64,000 nucleotides of DNA from assembly GCF_004363045.1 (NCBI RefSeq), contig NZ_SNYJ01000002.1, positions 404,020 to 468,019 on the forward strand, given 5' to 3'. Under the pieces are notes generated by a model that worked only from the letters and a program-made list of their open reading frames with translations, had not been told where the DNA came from and did no database searches. The stretch comes from Aureibacillus halotolerans (GTDB taxonomy: Bacteria; Bacillota; Bacilli; Bacillales; DSM-28697). Made by a program: the position numbers and the translations under genes. Shown here in pieces: positions 63,257 through 64,000 of this stretch (positions within the stretch are counted from its first letter, which is position 1; every line of letters begins with the position of its first letter).

Positions 63257-63732
63257 TTATCTATAGCGTGTTTACCTTTTGTTGATAGTCTCGTTTCGGT
63301 AGTGTTAGTCGTTTTATCGTACGTATATATGCAGGACCCTTTTCAGACAGAGCCATTTGAGCGATGTGCCGGTCAGAATCTCGATCACACCAAACAGATG
63401 CCCCAAAATATAGTCGCCTTTGGCCGAATTCTCCGAATCATGGGCTGGTCGATCGGGACGAAATGCGGTACACTAACCAAATAACCCTTTCTTGCCATCT
63501 GCTCTCCTTTCTGGTATAGAAACCTTAAGGATACGACAGATTCGCTTCATTGGGTTATTTTTCTATGTGGCGATTTTTCGACAAGTACTTTTCATTGTCC
63601 AGTATCTTTGTTTTAAGCTATTTTGTATTTGCTTATGTTGAATGGTGAGATAAAAGCTTAAAACTTAAGAACAACAAGGGTTTCCGATTGTTTCGCAAGT
63701 CGAGATAGATTGACAAAGGAGCATGGAGACGA

Positions 63733-64000
63733 ATGCGAATTATTCAAACGGCAGTTGTGAAAAAAGTCCTCACTAAAAGTGAAAAGCAGTCACTTGCCCA
63801 GTCCTTTAAAAAGAAATACGATCAAGCACTGAGTGAACTTGAACAATTGAAATTCCTTTTAAAGCGTGCTGAGCACCAAAAGAAAGCAGAAAAAATACTT
63901 CGGATTCGCAAAGAAATTGAAGCCAAGGAGGAACAGCTGCAACAGCTCCGTTTTCAAGAAGAGCAGCTGACATTACTTCCTGAGGGAACAGAGCTCAAAG
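63733..64000 (+). CDS. ylqD: YlqD-family protein, N-terminal part (3' end outside window)
   Basis: The first 89 codons of a coiled-coil protein related to B. subtilis YlqD, of unknown function. The start MRIIQTAVVKKVLT fits the family, and a Lys/Glu/Gln-rich helical region follows. AAAGGAGC lies 11 bases before ATG 63733. It is normally next to khpA and upstream of rimM-trmD-rplS; here a 2.7 kb islet separates it from khpA, so it needs its own promoter, which I cannot identify with confidence. Confidence 0.85.
   Translation, partial: MRIIQTAVVKKVLTKSEKQSLAQSFKKKYDQALSELEQLKFLLKRAEHQKKAEKILRIRKEIEAKEEQLQQLRFQEEQLTLLPEGTELK

Noticed and set aside
63236-63484. 82-codon frame before ylqD
   Set aside because: Begins in a repeat end, lacks a ribosome site, and has no recognised motif.

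Overview
The window is a housekeeping stretch of a Firmicutes chromosome, family Bacillaceae. Nearly every gene has a recognisable Bacillus subtilis counterpart in the same order (ileS-lspA-rluD-pyr operon-rqcH/yloABC-remA-gmk-rpoZ-coaBC-priA-fmt-rsmB-rlmN-prpC-prkC-rsgA-rpe-thiN-spoVM-rpmB-yloU-fakA-recG-fapR-plsX-fabD-fabG-acpP-rnc-smc-ftsY-ylxM-ffh-rpsP-khpA-ylqD). A 26-codon spoVM gene at 42320-42400 shows an endospore former. Strong AGGAGG-type ribosome binding sites and frequent TTG/GTG starts fit this. I cannot name the species; an alkaliphilic or environmental Bacillus relative is only a guess.

Layout. 1-2476: end of ileS, lspA, rluD. 2473-14287: a complete UMP biosynthesis operon (pyrR-pyrP-pyrB-pyrC-pyrAA-pyrAB-pyrK-pyrD-pyrF-pyrE) with two visible PyrR-type attenuators. 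14307-16400: a small accessory patch holding a lipoprotein gene, a dispersed repeat, a transposase remnant and an MntA/HepT toxin-antitoxin pair. 16417-23170: rqcH, a Ca2+ P-type ATPase, yloC, remA, gmk, rpoZ. 23171-23912: a repeat-rich gap. 23913-35475: coaBC to rpe, including the PrpC/PrkC phosphatase-kinase pair. 35626-41475: a YesM/YesN-type two-component system and a sugar ABC importer without its own ATPase, sitting between rpe and thiN. 41569-42853: thiN, spoVM, rpmB. 42854-44204: a 1.3 kb gap dominated by repeats. 44205-60994: yloU/fakA, recG, the FapR-controlled fatty-acid genes, rnc, smc, the signal-recognition genes, then rpsP and khpA. 60995-63732: an islet with an IS3-type transposase remnant, an enolase-superfamily gene, a decayed ORF and a repeat. 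It separates khpA from ylqD, which begins at 63733 and runs off the window.

Departures from the B. subtilis order as I remember it: no def between priA and fmt, no sdaAB/sdaAA between fakA and recG, no third pyr attenuator between pyrP and pyrB, and the accessory insertions above.

The least explained content is a family of mosaic intergenic repeats. A unit of about 430 bp (here R1) and a GC-rich two-hairpin unit (here R2) recur in both orientations in most long gaps, and a core of R1 is found spliced inside two of three R2 copies. No clearly new protein system was found. The repeats, the MntA/HepT pair, the E97-R98 change in RqcH and the khpA/ylqD islet are the points most worth following.
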